A model generated the notes under the pieces. That model made no database searches and had not been told where the DNA came from. It saw nothing but the letters and a program-made list of their open reading frames with translations. Of a stretch of DNA of 64,000 nt, positions 54,951 through 63,420 are shown one piece after another. Every line of letters begins with the position of its first letter. Within the stretch, counting starts at the first letter, position 1. This DNA comes from Sagittula marina (GTDB lineage: Bacteria; Pseudomonadota; Alphaproteobacteria; Rhodobacterales; Rhodobacteraceae), in the NCBI RefSeq assembly GCF_014196795.1, contig NZ_JACIEJ010000001.1, positions 620,001-684,000 of the forward strand, in the 5' to 3' direction. The translations under genes and the position numbers were made by a program.

Positions 54951-56636
54951 TCACGCCAGCAGGCGGCGGGCGATGACCTGAGCCTGAATTTCAGCAGCGC
55001 CTTCAAAAATGTTCAGAATGCGAGCGTCGCACAGAATGCGAGACACACTGTATTCCAGCGCAAAGCCGTTGCCACCGTGGATTTGCAAAGCGTTGTCGGC
55101 AGCTGCCCACGCCACGCGCGCGCCCAGAAGTTTTGCCATGCCTGCTTCCAAGTCGCATCGGCGGCCTTCGTCCTTCTCGCGGGCCGAGTAGTAGGTAAGC
55201 TGGCGCGCTATCATGATCTCCACGGCCATCATCGCCAGCTTCCCTGACACGCGCGGAAAATCAATCAAAGACTTGCCAAATTGCTTGCGGTCCTGCGCAT
55301 AGCTCATGCCCACGTCCATTGCTGCCTGGGCAACGCCAATGGCGCGGGCAGCGGTTTGAATGCGCGCGGATTCAAACGTTTCCATCAATTGCTTGAAGCC
55401 CTTGCCTTCCTCACCGCCCAACAGATTTTCGCCCTTGACCTTAAAGTTGTCGAAGCCAAGCTCGTATTCCTTCATGCCGCGGTAGCCCAGAACCTCAATC
55501 TCGCCACCGGTCATACCTTCTGTGGGGAAGGGGTTGGCATCGTCACCGGGGGTCTTTTCCGCAATGAACATCGACAGGCCCTTGTAGTTGTCGGTCGACG
55601 GATCTGTGCGAGCCAGTAGGGTCATGATGTGTGTACGCGCGGCGTGGGTGATCCATGTCTTGTTTCCGGTGACGCGGTAATCGCCGTTCTCGTCCTTGAC
55701 TGCACGTGTCCGCAGGGACCCGAGGTCGGACCCGGTGTTCGGCTCGGTGAAAACTGCGGTCGGGAGGATCTCACCGGAGGCCAGCTTGGGCAGCCATTTG
55801 GCTTTCTGCTCATCTGTTCCGCCTGCGATGATCAACTCTGCCGCGATTTCAGAACGCGTTCCCAGCGACCCGACACCGATGTAGCCGCGCGACAATTCCT
55901 CCGAGACAACGCACATCGACGCTTTGGACAGGCCAAAGCCGCCGTGCTCTTCGGGTATGGTCAGGCCAAAGACGCCCATTTCGGCCAATTCCTCGATGAT
56001 CTCCATCGGGATGAGCTCATCGTTGAGGTGCCATTCGTGAGCATGGGGCAGGACCTTGTCGACAGCATAGCGGCGGAACTGCTCCCGGATCATCTCGAGC
56101 TCTTCGTCGAGGCCTGTCTTGCCGACGGTGATCTCGGCAGAGCGTTCCTGCATCAGCACGACCAGACGGCTGCGCGCGGCGGGCGAGTTGGCGTTCAACG
56201 TCAGCGTCACGATGGCCTCATCAGCCAGCGGCTGTGCGTCTGCCGGGGTAAGGCCCAAATCCGCAAGACGGATGATCTCGCCCTGGTTCATCTGGATGCC
56301 GCCCATGATCTGCGCGAGGTATTCGCCAAACGCGATCTGATGCAAAAGCTGTTCGACCTCGCCAAAGGTGCCTTCGGCCTGCAGTCTTTCGGCCCAGCCC
56401 TGCATCTGGCGCAGAGATTCGACATAGGTGGCGAACCAAGCCAGACCATGGGAGGCAGTCTGATGGTCTTCGATCGCTTTGGAGGACACGCGACCATCGA
56501 CGGTGACCAACGCACGCACGCGCTGTTTGGCGGCCTCAAACACGGTTTCCACCGGACCGACAGCCGCGCCAGTCGTCTTCAGAAGATCGGGCATAATTAC
56601 AGTACCGAGGCTCAGGTCTTGTCCGTCATGCGCCAT
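54951..56636 (-). CDS. mcd: (2S)-Methylsuccinyl-CoA dehydrogenase
   Basis: A 561-residue acyl-CoA dehydrogenase-fold flavoenzyme. Residues 1-165 form an N-terminal extension (TVDGRVSSKAIEDHQTASHG, ATYVESLRQMQGWAERL), absent from ordinary acyl-CoA dehydrogenases but typical of Mcd, which oxidises methylsuccinyl-CoA to mesaconyl-CoA in the ethylmalonyl-CoA pathway. The core has TIPEEHGGFGLSKASM, EPNTGSDLGSLRT, LGYRGMKEYELGF and catalytic-Glu region ILNIFEGAAEIQAQVIARR. Other pathway genes are not in the window. Assignment rests on overall likeness and length. Confidence 0.83.
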   Translation of the reverse strand: MAHDGQDLSLGTVIMPDLLKTTGAAVGPVETVFEAAKQRVRALVTVDGRVSSKAIEDHQTASHGLAWFATYVESLRQMQGWAERLQAEGTFGEVEQLLHQIAFGEYLAQIMGGIQMNQGEIIRLADLGLTPADAQPLADEAIVTLTLNANSPAARSRLVVLMQERSAEITVGKTGLDEELEMIREQFRRYAVDKVLPHAHEWHLNDELIPMEIIEELAEMGVFGLTIPEEHGGFGLSKASMCVVSEELSRGYIGVGSLGTRSEIAAELIIAGGTDEQKAKWLPKLASGEILPTAVFTEPNTGSDLGSLRTRAVKDENGDYRVTGNKTWITHAARTHIMTLLARTDPSTDNYKGLSMFIAEKTPGDDANPFPTEGMTGGEIEVLGYRGMKEYELGFDNFKVKGENLLGGEEGKGFKQLMETFESARIQTAARAIGVAQAAMDVGMSYAQDRKQFGKSLIDFPRVSGKLAMMAVEIMIARQLTYYSAREKDEGRRCDLEAGMAKLLGARVAWAAADNALQIHGGNGFALEYSVSRILCDARILNIFEGAAEIQAQVIARRLLA

Positions 56637-56784
56637 GACTCATCTCCTTTTTCAGGTTGGCTCCGGTCGTAAACACTTTGCAACTGCAGCGCAACAAAAA
56701 TACCAAAGGATATCTCTTTGTGTTCATTTGTTGCGCATTGATTTTTTGCAAGCGCAGAAATTCGACACATGTTAGGCCTTCGCC

Positions 56785-57552
56785 ATGGATATGTTAGTTG
56801 CTGATCTGGGTGTGCCACTGATTTTTGCCAGCCTCGCCATCGGTTTTCTGGCGGGGGTCGTCAAAGGGATGGTGGGCTTCGCCATGCCGATGATCCTTAT
56901 TTCGGGGTTATCATCCTTTTTGCCACCAGAACTGGCACTAGCCGGGCTGATTTTGCCGACACTTGTCACCAATGTGATGCAGGCCCTGCGTCAAGGGGCT
57001 GCGGCGGCGTGGGGGTCGGTCAAGCGCTTCCGTCTGTTTTTGAGCGTGGTATTGGTGATGCTGATGGTCTCGGCTCAGTTGGTGGCCGTGCTCAGCGCCT
57101 CTGCCCTGCTTGTGTTGATCGGCGGCCCGGTCGTTCTGTTTGCCTGTTCTCAGCTTGCCGGCTGGCAGTTGCGCATCGCGCCGGGCAACCGGAAGAGGGC
57201 GGAGTTCGGGATTGGCGCCTTTGCCGGGTTCATCGGTGGTATGTCCGGCGTCTGGGGGCCGCCGACTGTGGCGTATCTCACCGCGCTGGGTACAGAGAAA
57301 CGTGAGCAGATGCGGGTCCAGGGGGTCATTTACGGTCTGGGTGCGGTGGCGCTGACGCTGGCGCACACGGGCTCTGGCGTGTTGAATGGGCGCACCGTCT
57401 GGTTCAGCCTCGCGCTCTTGCCCCCTGCCGTGCTGGGGATGTTGATCGGCACGCGTATCCAGGACAGCATTGATCAAGTCGCTTTTCGTAGGGCGACGTT
57501 GTTTGTATTGCTGGTTGCCGGGCTGAACTTGTTGCGGCGCGGATTAATGTGA
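56785..57552 (+). CDS. TSUP (TauE/SafE)-type membrane permease
   Basis: A 255-residue protein with about eight membrane helices in two halves. Each half begins with the glycine-rich family motif: GFLAGVVKGMVGFAMPMILI and GAFAGFIGGMSGVWGPPTVA. TSUP members export or import sulfite, sulfoacetate and related organic anions; no sulfonate genes are nearby to fix the substrate. Divergent to mcd with a 148-base shared upstream region. Confidence 0.88.
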   Translation: MDMLVADLGVPLIFASLAIGFLAGVVKGMVGFAMPMILISGLSSFLPPELALAGLILPTLVTNVMQALRQGAAAAWGSVKRFRLFLSVVLVMLMVSAQLVAVLSASALLVLIGGPVVLFACSQLAGWQLRIAPGNRKRAEFGIGAFAGFIGGMSGVWGPPTVAYLTALGTEKREQMRVQGVIYGLGAVALTLAHTGSGVLNGRTVWFSLALLPPAVLGMLIGTRIQDSIDQVAFRRATLFVLLVAGLNLLRRGLM

Positions 57553-57736
57553 TCTTGCGAGGCAATGGCGCGTCCGGTCAAATGCCAAACATTGCCCCTG
57601 AACGATGGGCCTCGCGCCAAATGCCGCTGGGGCCAGGGCGAGAGTGCGTTAATTTTCTGTGACTGTCAGTCTTTTTCCAAGACAGAAATCTCCGAATCGG
57701 GCTTTATTTTTATACGAACCCATTTTGGAGATTGAT

Positions 57737-58030
57737 ATGAAGATTTTTAGCATTTCGGGTGGTATCGCCATAGCAGTAACGCTGCTCGGCACGGCGGCGT
57801 CGGCTGGCCACACTACATTGGGCCGTCCAATGGACCTGACGTCCACCGGCTGCGTCGAGAATTTCAAGCAGGGCCGCACGACCTATTCCAACTGTTTCAC
57901 AGCCTACGAGCCTTATGCCACAGCGCATTACAATTCGTTGGCCTGCGCCGATCCGTATAAAGGTCTGCGTTACACAACAGTGGCGACCCGCAAGGGTCCG
58001 AAAAGCGTCCTGCGCTGCACACCAAACTGA
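57737..58030 (+). CDS. Small secreted four-Cys protein
   Basis: A 97-residue protein. Signal peptide about residues 1-23 (ending TAASA before GHTTLG). The mature 74 residues have four Cys (STGCVE, YSNCFTA, LACADP, LRCTPN), enough for two disulfides, and several Tyr-rich segments. No family recognised. TTTTGGAG lies upstream of the ATG. It has its own terminator, so it is a single-gene unit. Confidence 0.7.
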   Translation: MKIFSISGGIAIAVTLLGTAASAGHTTLGRPMDLTSTGCVENFKQGRTTYSNCFTAYEPYATAHYNSLACADPYKGLRYTTVATRKGPKSVLRCTPN

Positions 58031-58054
58031 TTGCGTCGCTTCCGAGAAAGTCCA

Positions 58055-58085
58055 ACACCTCGGTTCATGAGAATCGAGGTGTTTT
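58055..58085 (+). terminator. Terminator of the small secreted protein gene
   Basis: ACACCTCG pairs perfectly with CGAGGTGT around a 12-base loop and is followed by TTT. It lies 24 bases after the stop. Confidence 0.8.
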
Positions 58086-58276
58086 GTATTCCTGACCAAG
58101 ATTCACATGGCTTGTGTCACCTGCGCGGCGCCGCTTTGCTGTAATACGGAAAACGGCATCATCGCGTTTGCGATGTGAGGGAATGGAGACATCAGGCCTC
58201 TTTGGAACCTTCGCACCGGCAGCAGCCGTACTTCGACCGCCGAAATCGATTTTATAAAAAAGCGCGTAAATGACGA

Positions 58277-58606
58277 TTGCATCGGATTGAACGCTTCTGC
58301 CTTTACGTGCCGCTGACTGCCATAACCACCTTGGCCATCGACGGCGTGTTGCCAGCAATGCCTATGATCGGGGCTGAATTCGAAAATGCGCATCGTCTTT
58401 CCGGCGCGCAAAGCGTCATCGTTTTCGTCTTGGGAAGTCCACGGCGAACGGCTGATTGGCCCATTATTGACGCAGCGGGACGGCGTCCTGCCGTAATCTC
58501 GGGACGAGTTGTATTCGTCGTTGGTACGATTCTTGCTGCTCCGGCGGATAGCTTTGCCGCCAATGTATCGGGCCGTCTCCTTCAGGGCGCTGGCGTTTCT
58601 GGCCAC
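58277..58606 (+). pseudogene. MFS (Bcr/CflA-type) transporter remnant
   Basis: About 110 codons match the first three helices of DHA1-type drug transporters: LYVPLTAITTLAIDGVLPAM, then AAGRRPAVISGRVVFVVGTI and FAANVSGRLLQGAGVSG. Between helix 2 and the GRRP motif some sequence is missing (SPRRTADWPII replaces the usual GxLxDRxG loop). After 58606 the frame stays open but turns into unrelated sequence, and the other nine helices are absent. The rest of 58607-58921 holds no supported gene. Confidence 0.75.
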
Positions 58607-58921
58607 GAGGTCGGCACGCGCGCGAAGAGCCGTGACCCGATACGGCCGTCGCGTGGGCTATCGAATGGGATAAAACGAGTGTCGACGGCAAACAGCACGG
58701 ATTACCGGAACTCGGACAAGAAGTTCTGCGCATTCTCAGTAGGCGGCTGGCACCAAGTCCTCGTTGCGAAAAATCCCATACCTCTCGGCGGTCAAATCCG
58801 CCGATACTCGGTAAATATGCCTGAGACGTGTCCCCTCCGAGATACGCGGCCCAATGCCACAACATCCAGCGTGGTGCCTTGATATCCCTTTGAAAGGACG
58901 CTGTCTGGCCGTTCTGGGCGC

Positions 58922-60076
58922 CTATTGCATTTTTGGATACATGTCCTGCAACGTATTCAGAACCCGGGCGAGCATGGCGTCACAGGCGGCCAGCTGGTCT
59001 GTCGTGATGAATTCGTCTGCGGTGTGGCCCTGATCCATGTGCCCGGGCCCGCAGACCAGAGTGGGAACCCCGGCCAGGTCGAAGTGACCGGCTTCGGTGC
59101 CGTAGTCGACTTTCATCAACGGGGCTTCGTTCAGCCAGGCAGAAACCGCGGCGATGGCCGGGTGGGTCGGCGGAAGCGACAGGCCGGGATAGAGGTTCTC
59201 TTGCGTTATGGCGATGCGGGCGGATGGGCCTGCGGCGTCGACGATATGGTGGGCTGCATCGCGAATACGCTGCTCGATCCGGTCCAGCGGGTCGGTTGCC
59301 AAGTGCCTGACCTCGAATTCAAGCGTGCAAAGATCCGGAACGATATTCAGCGCCGTGCCGCCCCACATCTTGCCCACATGGATGGTGGAGCAGGGCGTGG
59401 CAAAGCCTTGATCCTGTGGGCCTGTCGCGGAAAGGTCGGCCTGCACGTCGCGCAGCGCCCGAACCAGATCAGCCCCGAGATGCAGGGCATTTGAGAAACG
59501 GGGAGCCATGGCCGAGTGACCGGCTTCTCCGTGGCAAGTGGCCCGGTAGGCCGCTTTGCCTTTGTGGCCGTGGGCGATCGCCATTCCGGTGGGCTCGCCC
59601 ACGATGCACAGCCGCGGCAAGCCAATCGTTTCTTCCAAGTGCGGCATCATCTGTGCGATTCCCCGGCAACCTACCTCCTCGTCGTAGGAAATCGCCAGTT
59701 TCAGCGGCTCGGTCAGCGTCTGGCCAGCGGCCCTGTCGGCCAAGTGCAGCATGGCGGCCAGAAAGCCTTTCATGTCGGTCGTGCCACGGCCAAACAGCTG
59801 ATTGCCCTCGCGCGTCAGGCGGAAGGGATCGCGCGTCCAGTCCTGGCCGGTGACAGGGACCACATCGCTGTGCGCAGAGAGCATCACACCGCCGGGGCCC
59901 GACGGCCCCAGAGCCGCAAAGAGCCCCGCTTTCTGGCCGGTGGAATCCATAACGCGATGCACCGTAAAGCCGCGCGCGTGCAGGAAATCTTCGACCCAGT
60001 CGATCAGCGGCAAGTTGCTGTCGGCACTAACGGTCGGGAAAGCGATTAGTTGTGCAAGAATGTCCTCGGTGGTCAT
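58922..60076 (-). CDS. argE: ArgE/DapE-type M20 deacylase, acetylornithine deacetylase-like
   Basis: A 384-residue dizinc hydrolase. Metal and catalytic residues are in MLSAHSDVVPVTG, LFGRGTTDMKGFLAAML, ISYDEEVGCRGIAQM (catalytic Glu-Glu), IVGEPTGMAIAHGHKG and the C-terminal CGPGHMDQGHTADEF. Length and pattern fit acetylornithine deacetylase, but the setting with an amidohydrolase, a GMC oxidase and a binding protein points to catabolic removal of an acyl group rather than arginine synthesis. ATGA overlap with the amidohydrolase. Confidence 0.85.
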   Translation of the reverse strand: MTTEDILAQLIAFPTVSADSNLPLIDWVEDFLHARGFTVHRVMDSTGQKAGLFAALGPSGPGGVMLSAHSDVVPVTGQDWTRDPFRLTREGNQLFGRGTTDMKGFLAAMLHLADRAAGQTLTEPLKLAISYDEEVGCRGIAQMMPHLEETIGLPRLCIVGEPTGMAIAHGHKGKAAYRATCHGEAGHSAMAPRFSNALHLGADLVRALRDVQADLSATGPQDQGFATPCSTIHVGKMWGGTALNIVPDLCTLEFEVRHLATDPLDRIEQRIRDAAHHIVDAAGPSARIAITQENLYPGLSLPPTHPAIAAVSAWLNEAPLMKVDYGTEAGHFDLAGVPTLVCGPGHMDQGHTADEFITTDQLAACDAMLARVLNTLQDMYPKMQ

Positions 60077-61743
60077 GAAGCCTCGTAGGTGATTGTGCCG
60101 TCACAGATGGTCAGAACGGGGCGTACCTGAAGATTACCGTCGCAGTGAAGACTGCTCAGTTCGCCTTCCAGCAGGACCATATCCGCCAGCTTGCCCGGCG
60201 TCAGTGATCCCAGGCGGTCCTCGTCGAAGGCAGCATATGCGCCTTGCGTCGTATAGGCCTCAAAGCACTCATCCAGCGTCAGCCGCGGATCCGGCAAATC
60301 GTCGGACCAGGGCTGTCGGGTCAGGGCACAATTGATCGCATGAAGCGGGTCGAGGGGCGAGATCGGCCAGTCGGTGGCAAAGCAGATTGGCACACCCGCG
60401 TCATGAATGGCCCGCCAGTTGAACGCCCATGGCCAGTTCTCCCGCCCCATCAGCGTGACCGTCGGTTCGAGCGGAAGCCCCGCTTTGCCGGGCACATGCA
60501 CAGGCTGCATCGAGGCGACGGCCCCGATCTCCTTCATGCGGGGAATGTCATCGGGATGGATGTTGTCGATATGCTCGATCCGGTGGCGGCTGTCGCGCGG
60601 ACCGTTGGCGGCGCGTGCGGCGGCATAGCCGTCAATCACGTGCCGCACTGCACCGTTGCCCACCGCGTGAACCGAGATTTGCAGACCCGCCGCGTCGGCC
60701 TGCGTACAGAGGCGTTCGAACAACGCGGGCGGGACGATGGGCGCACCGCGATAGCCGGGGCGGTCGGGGTAATCTTCCAGCTTCAGCGCTGTCCAGTTGT
60801 CAAAGACGCCGTCCATGAACATCTTGACCCGCCCGCAAGACACCTTTTCGGTCGCGAAATCGCGGGTCATCTGCACAGCCTTGCCAATTGGATCGCCGTC
60901 CGCGTTGTTTGGAATGCGGTAGGGCACTTCGATCCGGCACGACAGTGTGCCGCGCTGCTCCATCTCGGCCAGAAGCTCCAGCTGGTAGCGGTTGCCGTCC
61001 ATGTTGATCAGCTTGGTGATCCCGTGCCGGGCACAATACTCCATGCCGGCAGTGAGGAATGCGATATCCTCTTCGCGTTGGGCCTGCGTCACGCTGTCCG
61101 GTTCCAGGCCGGACATGCCCAGCATCTCTCGCGTACCGGCGGTTTTGATCGCCATGATGCAGTCCATGGCAGCGGCCTCGCGCAGCTCTCCGGTCGCGGT
61201 CCCCTCTGCGTCCATCACGACCTCTGAAGCAGGGCCAAGGTCGCGCCCCTGCATCAGGCCCGCGGCCTTCAGCGCCTTTGTGTTGGCCCAGCCCGTGTGA
61301 AAATCGCAAGCGATCATGTAAAAGGGCCGATCCGGGATTGCGGCGTCAAGATGACGCCGTGTGATCCGGGTGTCATCGCCAAACAGCGTGTAGTTCGCGC
61401 CAAAGGCGATCAGAAGTTCGGCCTCCGGATACCGGTTGGCAAAATCCCGAACCGCGATTTCGAATGCCTCTGCGCCGGAGATGTCCGCCAGGTTCAACCG
61501 CTCCAGTGAAACGCCGCCAGGCAAGATGTGCAGGTGGCTTTCGAAAAAGCCCGGCATCAGTGTGCCGCCTTTGCCGTCGATGACGTGCGTGTCGGGGCCT
61601 TCGTGGGCCATGATCTCGGTCTTGGACCCGACGGCGACAATCCGGTTGCCACGGATCGCCAGCGCCTCTGCCACCGGGTTTTGTGGGTCCATCGTGCGCA
61701 GTTGCGCATTCTGGATGATCACGTCGGCGGCGTCAGGCGGCAT
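60073..61743 (-). CDS. YtcJ-type amidohydrolase (Amidohydro_3)
   Basis: A 556-residue TIM-barrel hydrolase. The metal site begins with MPGFFESHLHILPGG (HxH). GRVKMFMDGVFDNWTA supplies the likely bridging Lys/Glu region, QISVHAVGNGAVRHVIDG and HRIEHIDNIHPDDIPR hold two more His ligands, and CFATDWPISPLDPLHAI carries the catalytic Asp. The N- and C-terminal beta sandwich is complete. Members of this branch hydrolyse N-substituted formamides and similar amides. Start at 61743; overlaps the GMC gene by 11 bases. Confidence 0.85.
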   Translation of the reverse strand: MPPDAADVIIQNAQLRTMDPQNPVAEALAIRGNRIVAVGSKTEIMAHEGPDTHVIDGKGGTLMPGFFESHLHILPGGVSLERLNLADISGAEAFEIAVRDFANRYPEAELLIAFGANYTLFGDDTRITRRHLDAAIPDRPFYMIACDFHTGWANTKALKAAGLMQGRDLGPASEVVMDAEGTATGELREAAAMDCIMAIKTAGTREMLGMSGLEPDSVTQAQREEDIAFLTAGMEYCARHGITKLINMDGNRYQLELLAEMEQRGTLSCRIEVPYRIPNNADGDPIGKAVQMTRDFATEKVSCGRVKMFMDGVFDNWTALKLEDYPDRPGYRGAPIVPPALFERLCTQADAAGLQISVHAVGNGAVRHVIDGYAAARAANGPRDSRHRIEHIDNIHPDDIPRMKEIGAVASMQPVHVPGKAGLPLEPTVTLMGRENWPWAFNWRAIHDAGVPICFATDWPISPLDPLHAINCALTRQPWSDDLPDPRLTLDECFEAYTTQGAYAAFDEDRLGSLTPGKLADMVLLEGELSSLHCDGNLQVRPVLTICDGTITYEAS

Positions 61744-63358
61744 GAGCGCGCGCCTTTCGGTCGGCAATGATCGCCCGCGCTGCGCGTTCGGCGATCATCA
61801 TGGACGGCGCGCTGGTGTTTCCGCCAATCAGCGTCGGCATGACAGAGGCGTCGGCTACCCGCAGGTTCGCCATTCCCGCCACCCGCAGCCCCTTTGGATC
61901 CACGACGGCCCGGTCATCGGTGCCCATCTTGCAGGTGCCAACGGGGTGATAGACGGTCAGCGCTTCGGCCCTCAGGTATGCGAGAACTTCGTCGTCTGTC
62001 CGCACTGAGTCGCCGGGGAGCATCTCTTGCCCGCGAATGTCGGCGAAGGACGACGCTGCCAGAATCTGGCGGGCGATCCTGATCCCGTCGACGAGAACGT
62101 TGGCGTCGTGGTCATCACTCAGGAACTTCGGGTCCATTTCGAAATCGGTACCCGGGCCTATGGGCCGGATTTCACCCAGACTGCGGGGGCGCAGGACACA
62201 GGTGTGGACGGCGTAGCCGTGGCCATATTCGACGACCCGCCCCCGATGACTGCGGTAACCCGGCACGAAATGGAACTGGATATCCGGGCGCCCTTGCGCG
62301 TATCGCGTCTTGGCAAAGCCGCCGGCCTCGACATAGTTCGTCGTCAGCATCCCGCGGCGCCACCCGAAATACCGCAGCGGTGCGGCCAGAATGCGGTGCA
62401 GGTTTGGCACGGACAGGCCCAGCGTGCTGTTGCTGCGCGACCGTGTGGTGATCATGCCGTCGACGTGGTCCTGAAGGTTCTGTCCGACGCCGGGCAAATC
62501 GTGTTTCACCTGACGCCCCGACGCCTTGAGCGCCGTACCGGGGCCGATGCCGCTGGCCAGCAAAAGCGCCGGGGAGCCGATGGACCCGCCGCTGAGCACG
62601 ACCTCCCCCCGGCAGTGCAGCGTCTGGTCCTGCCCGCCGCGCCGGATCACGAGGCCGGTGACCCGATGGCCATCAATTGCCAGCTTCCGGCTTTCGGCGC
62701 CGGTCAGGATTGTCAGGTTCTCGCGGTCGGTCACCGGGGCCAGAAACGCCCGGTATGCATTGAACCGGCCGCCGCGATCCTGCGTGACGTCATAGATGCC
62801 CACGCCGTATTGGTCGGTGCCGTTGAAATCGGTGTTTTCCGGGAGGCCGGCCTCTCTCGCGGCGGCGACGAACTTGTGCGAGACGGGGTTGGGATCCCGG
62901 GGACGGTCCACCAACAGCTCTCCATGCGTGCCGTGAAATGCCGGATCCTGGCCGTTTACGTTGCGCTCCAGATCCTTGAACACCGGCAGCACGTCATCCC
63001 AACCCCAGCCGGTGCAACCCAGCCGCGCCCAATCATCGTAGTCGCGGGCATGTCCGCGGATATAGATCATGGAATTGATCAAGCTTGACCCGCCAAGCCC
63101 CTTGCCACGGTTCATGGGAATGCGACGGTCGTTCAGGCAAGGTTGCGGCACGCTGGTGTAGCCATAGTCAAATTTGGAATCGCCGTAGAGCGACAGGATC
63201 CCCGCCGGCACACGCACGCGGATGTCACTGTCGCTGCCACCCCCGGCCTCGACGACGCAGACCCTGATGGCCGGGTCCGCGCTCAAGCGGTTGGCCAGCA
63301 CGCATCCAGACGATCCCGCGCCCACAATGATGTAGTCATAGCTGTGATCTTCGGACAT
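61733..63358 (-). CDS. GMC-family FAD oxidoreductase, choline dehydrogenase-like
   Basis: A 541-residue flavoprotein. FAD site YDYIIVGAGSSGCVLANRLS, GMC signature 1 in RGKGLGGSSLINSMIYIRG, signature 2 in VVLSGGSIGSPALLLASGIG, and the active-site His in TVYHPVGTCKMGTDD, with NTSAPSMMIAERAA at the end. Members oxidise alcohols such as choline, so an alcohol or amino-alcohol is a likely substrate. The start at 63358 (ATG) puts the FAD site ten residues in. Part of the right-end gene set. Confidence 0.9.
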   Translation of the reverse strand: MSEDHSYDYIIVGAGSSGCVLANRLSADPAIRVCVVEAGGGSDSDIRVRVPAGILSLYGDSKFDYGYTSVPQPCLNDRRIPMNRGKGLGGSSLINSMIYIRGHARDYDDWARLGCTGWGWDDVLPVFKDLERNVNGQDPAFHGTHGELLVDRPRDPNPVSHKFVAAAREAGLPENTDFNGTDQYGVGIYDVTQDRGGRFNAYRAFLAPVTDRENLTILTGAESRKLAIDGHRVTGLVIRRGGQDQTLHCRGEVVLSGGSIGSPALLLASGIGPGTALKASGRQVKHDLPGVGQNLQDHVDGMITTRSRSNSTLGLSVPNLHRILAAPLRYFGWRRGMLTTNYVEAGGFAKTRYAQGRPDIQFHFVPGYRSHRGRVVEYGHGYAVHTCVLRPRSLGEIRPIGPGTDFEMDPKFLSDDHDANVLVDGIRIARQILAASSFADIRGQEMLPGDSVRTDDEVLAYLRAEALTVYHPVGTCKMGTDDRAVVDPKGLRVAGMANLRVADASVMPTLIGGNTSAPSMMIAERAARAIIADRKARAHAA

Positions 63359-63385
63359 GGGGCACCTTCGCGATAGAAAGAAGAG

Positions 63386-63414
63386 GCGGGAGGGCCAGGT
63401 CACGGCCCTCCCGC
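63386..63414 (-). terminator. Intercistronic hairpin between the binding-protein and GMC genes
   Basis: GCGGGAGGGCC pairs perfectly with GGCCCTCCCGC (11 bp) around a 7-base loop. It lies six bases after the binding-protein stop and about 30 before the GMC ATG. On the minus strand it is followed by CTCTTCTTTC, a weak T-rich run. Likely an attenuator or mRNA-protecting structure. Confidence 0.6.
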
Positions 63415-63420
63415 GTGGCT

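Noticed and set aside
58464-58865. A 133-codon minus-strand frame overlapping the MFS remnant
   Set aside because: The translation has no recognisable domain and overlaps the clear transporter remnant.
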